Source of the DNA: Lachnospiraceae bacterium
GTDB lineage: Bacteria > Bacillota > Clostridia > Lachnospirales > Lachnospiraceae
NCBI GenBank assembly: GCA_009774535.1
Contig: VSNY01000055.1
Span: 1 to 23,176 of the forward strand
DNA length: 23,176 nucleotides
Reading direction: 5' to 3'
Of the stretch, positions 21,503 through 23,176 are shown one piece after another. The notes beneath the pieces were generated by a model. The model saw only the letters and a list, made by a program, of their open reading frames with translations, was not told the origin of the DNA and searched no databases. The stretch's first letter is position 1. The number at the start of each line of letters is the position of its first letter. The position numbers were made by a program, and so were the translations under genes.

Positions 21503-22351
21503 TTAATAACCTTTTAATAAAGTATAATCTAAATGATATTTTGATGCCAACTGCTCTATGTATTTTTTACCCTTTCGGAATTCTTTTTTATCTTTTAATT
21601 TTAAGTACCCATAATTTTTTTGTATATAATAACTGATCTGAAATCTTTCGTTATCAAATAGGACTTTATCCGGAAGTAACTGCTCAAAGTATGGCATAAT
21701 AACAAATGTATCCAAATCAAAAATATAAAAATCATCCAGCTCGATTTTTTCCTGTTGATCCAAAAAACCAGTTACGGTACCGATCCAAGTTTGATATAAA
21801 TATATAAATGAAATCTGATCTCCAATTTTATAATAGTTTTGAAAACCATTTCCGAGAAAAAGCGAAACAGTATTGCCATTCTGCACAAATGCCTGGTCTG
21901 GAAATAAATCTCTGCCAAAAAAAGGCTTCTGGCTTTGCCTGGCGATCTGAAACGAATTAACGGGAGTAATCTCAACTTCTTTTCCGTCCTGTTCTGCTTT
22001 TTGATTTCTCAGATCTTTATGCCCATACCCATTCGCAAGGCTGGCCGGTTTGTCCCAATGTCCGATGAATTCCAGTGCTTGCGTCCCTACTTCTACATAT
22101 TGAAATTCGTTATTATGATGTAAGTCTTGGTTAAAATGTTTCAGATTTTCAAGAAAATCATCTTGCGCATAAATATCGTCTAATTGTTCTATGGTATAAT
22201 TTTGGGTATCATAACAATCTACTACTTGAAATAAGGATTTGTGAAAATTGTTTTGTTTTTGAATCCAAAATAATAGGAAAACTGCTATTGCTGCCAGAAG
22301 GATCAGAGTAATGATCAGATCGCTGATTTTTTTCTTTCTATTTATATTCAT
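21503..22351 (-). CDS. Membrane-anchored MacB/FtsX-like extracellular domain protein, lacking the permease part
   Basis: This 282-residue protein has a basic start (MNINRKKK), one membrane segment (about residues 10-29, LIITLILLAAIAVFLLFWI) and then a long external domain. Its pattern, FGRDLFPDQAF, VSLFLGNGFQNYYKIGDQI and WIGTVTGFLD, is that of the periplasmic core between the first two helices of MacB/FtsX-type ABC permeases. The expected further three helices are absent: the protein ends SKYHLDYTLLKGY. It is therefore either a truncated permease or a stand-alone relative. No ATPase gene is in the window. The start at ATG 22351 has only a distant AAAGGAAAT. It lies downstream of the secreted protein gene on the same strand, separated by a hairpin. 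Confidence 0.6.
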   Translation of the reverse strand: MNINRKKKISDLIITLILLAAIAVFLLFWIQKQNNFHKSLFQVVDCYDTQNYTIEQLDDIYAQDDFLENLKHFNQDLHHNNEFQYVEVGTQALEFIGHWDKPASLANGYGHKDLRNQKAEQDGKEVEITPVNSFQIARQSQKPFFGRDLFPDQAFVQNGNTVSLFLGNGFQNYYKIGDQISFIYLYQTWIGTVTGFLDQQEKIELDDFYIFDLDTFVIMPYFEQLLPDKVLFDNERFQISYYIQKNYGYLKLKDKKEFRKGKKYIEQLASKYHLDYTLLKGY

Positions 22352-22380
22352 AGATTAATTATATTTCCTTTCCAACAAAG

Positions 22381-22429
22381 CAGCCGGCCAACTCATTGAT
22401 CAATGAAGTCTTCAATGAGTGACAGGCTG
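22381..22429. terminator. Intergenic hairpin between two minus-strand genes
   Basis: CAGCC...GGCTG (22381-22429) with inner arms ACTCATTGA/TCAATGAGT forms a long imperfect stem. A TTTTG run follows on the plus strand and CTTTG on the minus strand, so the U-tract is weak either way. It may attenuate or process transcripts running from the secreted-protein gene into the MacB-like gene. Confidence 0.4.
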
Positions 22430-22470
22430 TTTTGATTAAATATATAATTTAGTGAGCTTGTTGGATGCTA

Positions 22471-22924
22471 TTATGCTTCTTTCCAATATACATGTGGGTC
22501 TCCTTTTGTAGGTGTTTCTGGTGTTGTTGCCCACACTTCTCTTTTTCCTGTATTATGACCTTTCACTAATACAGTCGTACCGCCAAACAAAGTTTTCTTT
22601 TCAAGAGTAACTGTTGTTGTATGATTCAGGTGAGCGCCAGTTGTACTTTCTACAACAATGGTTGCTCCTTTTGCATAATAGTTTCCTGTATCATGATTAA
22701 TATATCTTGTAACACCGCTACTCAGGCAAGTAGCAACCCGGCTCTGAGGCAGTTCGCCATTATATTGGAGCGTATCGTATTCAGTGACATCAATCTCATA
22801 TCCTGGTAACGGTTGATCAGGTACATACCATGATTCCTTTGCTTCCTGCGCAAAAGCGCTGGAATTTGTACATATCATTATAACGCCAGCTAATGCTAAC
22901 GTAGTTAATTTTTTTTATCTTCAT
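22471..22924 (-). pseudogene. Small secreted protein gene with a frameshift in an A8 tract of its signal peptide
   Basis: An ATG at 22924 sits behind AAGGAGAACAATC and begins MKIKK. A run of eight A's (22909-22916) then throws the frame off. With seven A's it would read MKIKKLTTLALAGVIMICT followed by NSSAFAQE, a textbook signal peptide with an AFA cleavage site, and continue to 22471 as a 150-residue protein. As sequenced, translation could only begin at an internal ATG (22878) that lies inside the signal peptide and has no ribosome binding site. The mature part (about 124 residues) is Thr/Gly/His-rich beta-type sequence (TRYINHDTGNYYAKGATIVV) ending DPHVYWKEA. I do not recognise it; a distant lactococcin-972-like bacteriocin is a weak possibility. 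The A-tract may be a phase-variable switch, a slippage site, a true mutation or a sequencing error. Confidence 0.6.
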
Positions 22925-23112
22925 GATTGTTCTCCTTAATTTTGTAGATTAAATTAAATATGATTCGACATATATTAATTATAATTTATATCTTTCATAT
23001 ATCATGCTTATGCGCGCTGATATTTCATGATATATTAAGATAAACCTGCAGCATTATTTTATTGCCTGAATATTCATGAATCAGGCGGTACATAGAGATT
23101 CTCTATGGATAT
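22925..23112 (-). promoter_or_regulatory. Long structured 5' leader of the secreted-protein gene
   Basis: The leader of about 180 nt contains three inverted repeats. CATAGAGA-T-TCTCTATG (23091-23107) is perfect and sits at the predicted transcription start. GCCTGA...TCAGGC lies at 23064-23086. ATATATCATG (22997-23006) pairs with CATGATATAT (23026-23035) around a 19-nt loop. I see no known riboswitch. The first palindrome is placed like an operator. Confidence 0.5.
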
Positions 23113-23141
23113 ACTATAATGCAGTTTGTCATTGATGTCAA
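23113..23141 (-). promoter_or_regulatory. Consensus promoter of the secreted-protein gene
   Basis: On the minus strand TTGACA (23141-23136) and TATAGT (23118-23113) are 17 bp apart, a strong sigma-A promoter. Confidence 0.75.
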
Positions 23142-23176
23142 TAGTATTTAATAAAAAATATAGGACAATACTAAAA

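Noticed and set aside
1..23176. CRISPR array, rRNA, prophage integrase or IS transposase
   Set aside because: No regularly spaced direct repeats, rRNA signatures, integrase or DDE transposase genes were seen.

Overview
The window looks like chromosome from a gut-type Clostridia bacterium, most likely Lachnospiraceae. The evidence is the SCIFF peptide with its radical SAM maturase, a fused SecDF, an ECF sigma/RsiV pair, a (d)mannonate-type oxidoreductase, Gram-positive Shine-Dalgarno sites and sigma-A promoters, and tRNA genes without an encoded CCA end. No species can be named from sequence reading alone.

Layout. Positions 1-955 (minus strand) hold a partial cheC and a cyclophilin gene with its own promoter. 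Positions 1000-3470 are AT-rich and decayed. They contain a promoter driving a gene with an in-frame TGA, a lipoprotein gene, a strong terminator, the frameshifted tail of a zinc alcohol dehydrogenase, and a 165-bp MITE-like palindrome just upstream of uxuB. Positions 5150-6267 hold an Rpn-family (PD-(D/E)XK) nuclease gene. A LexA-type operator lies inside its promoter, and a near-perfect internal ribosome binding site could produce a 68-residue C-terminal protein. Positions 6313-11777 run plus-strand: a degenerate HAD fused to an acetyltransferase, a TIGR04086-type membrane protein, scfA (SCIFF), a 27-bp perfect hairpin, scfB and secDF. A terminator follows, then glyA-serS (serine supply and use), another terminator, and an ECF sigma/anti-sigma pair resembling SigV/RsiV.

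Positions 16293-16570 are a two-tRNA operon (Val-TAC, Met-CAT) with a consensus promoter. Downstream, 16763-20734 looks like one four-gene unit: a PRTase_2/TRSP protein, a StiP-like/PELOTA protein (both known from Ter-type stress clusters), a GHKL sensor kinase with no response regulator, and a BlaI-type repressor with no BlaR. Positions 20783-23176 (minus strand) are accessory: a DinJ/YafQ-like module with a truncated toxin, a truncated MacB-like extracellular domain protein, and a small secreted protein. The signal peptide of that secreted protein is put out of frame by a run of eight A's, and the gene sits behind a palindrome-rich leader.

The most notable candidates are the SOS-box plus internal-start architecture of the Rpn gene, and the Ter-like pair coupled to an orphan kinase and orphan BlaI repressor. 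All family assignments come from motif recognition without database searches.
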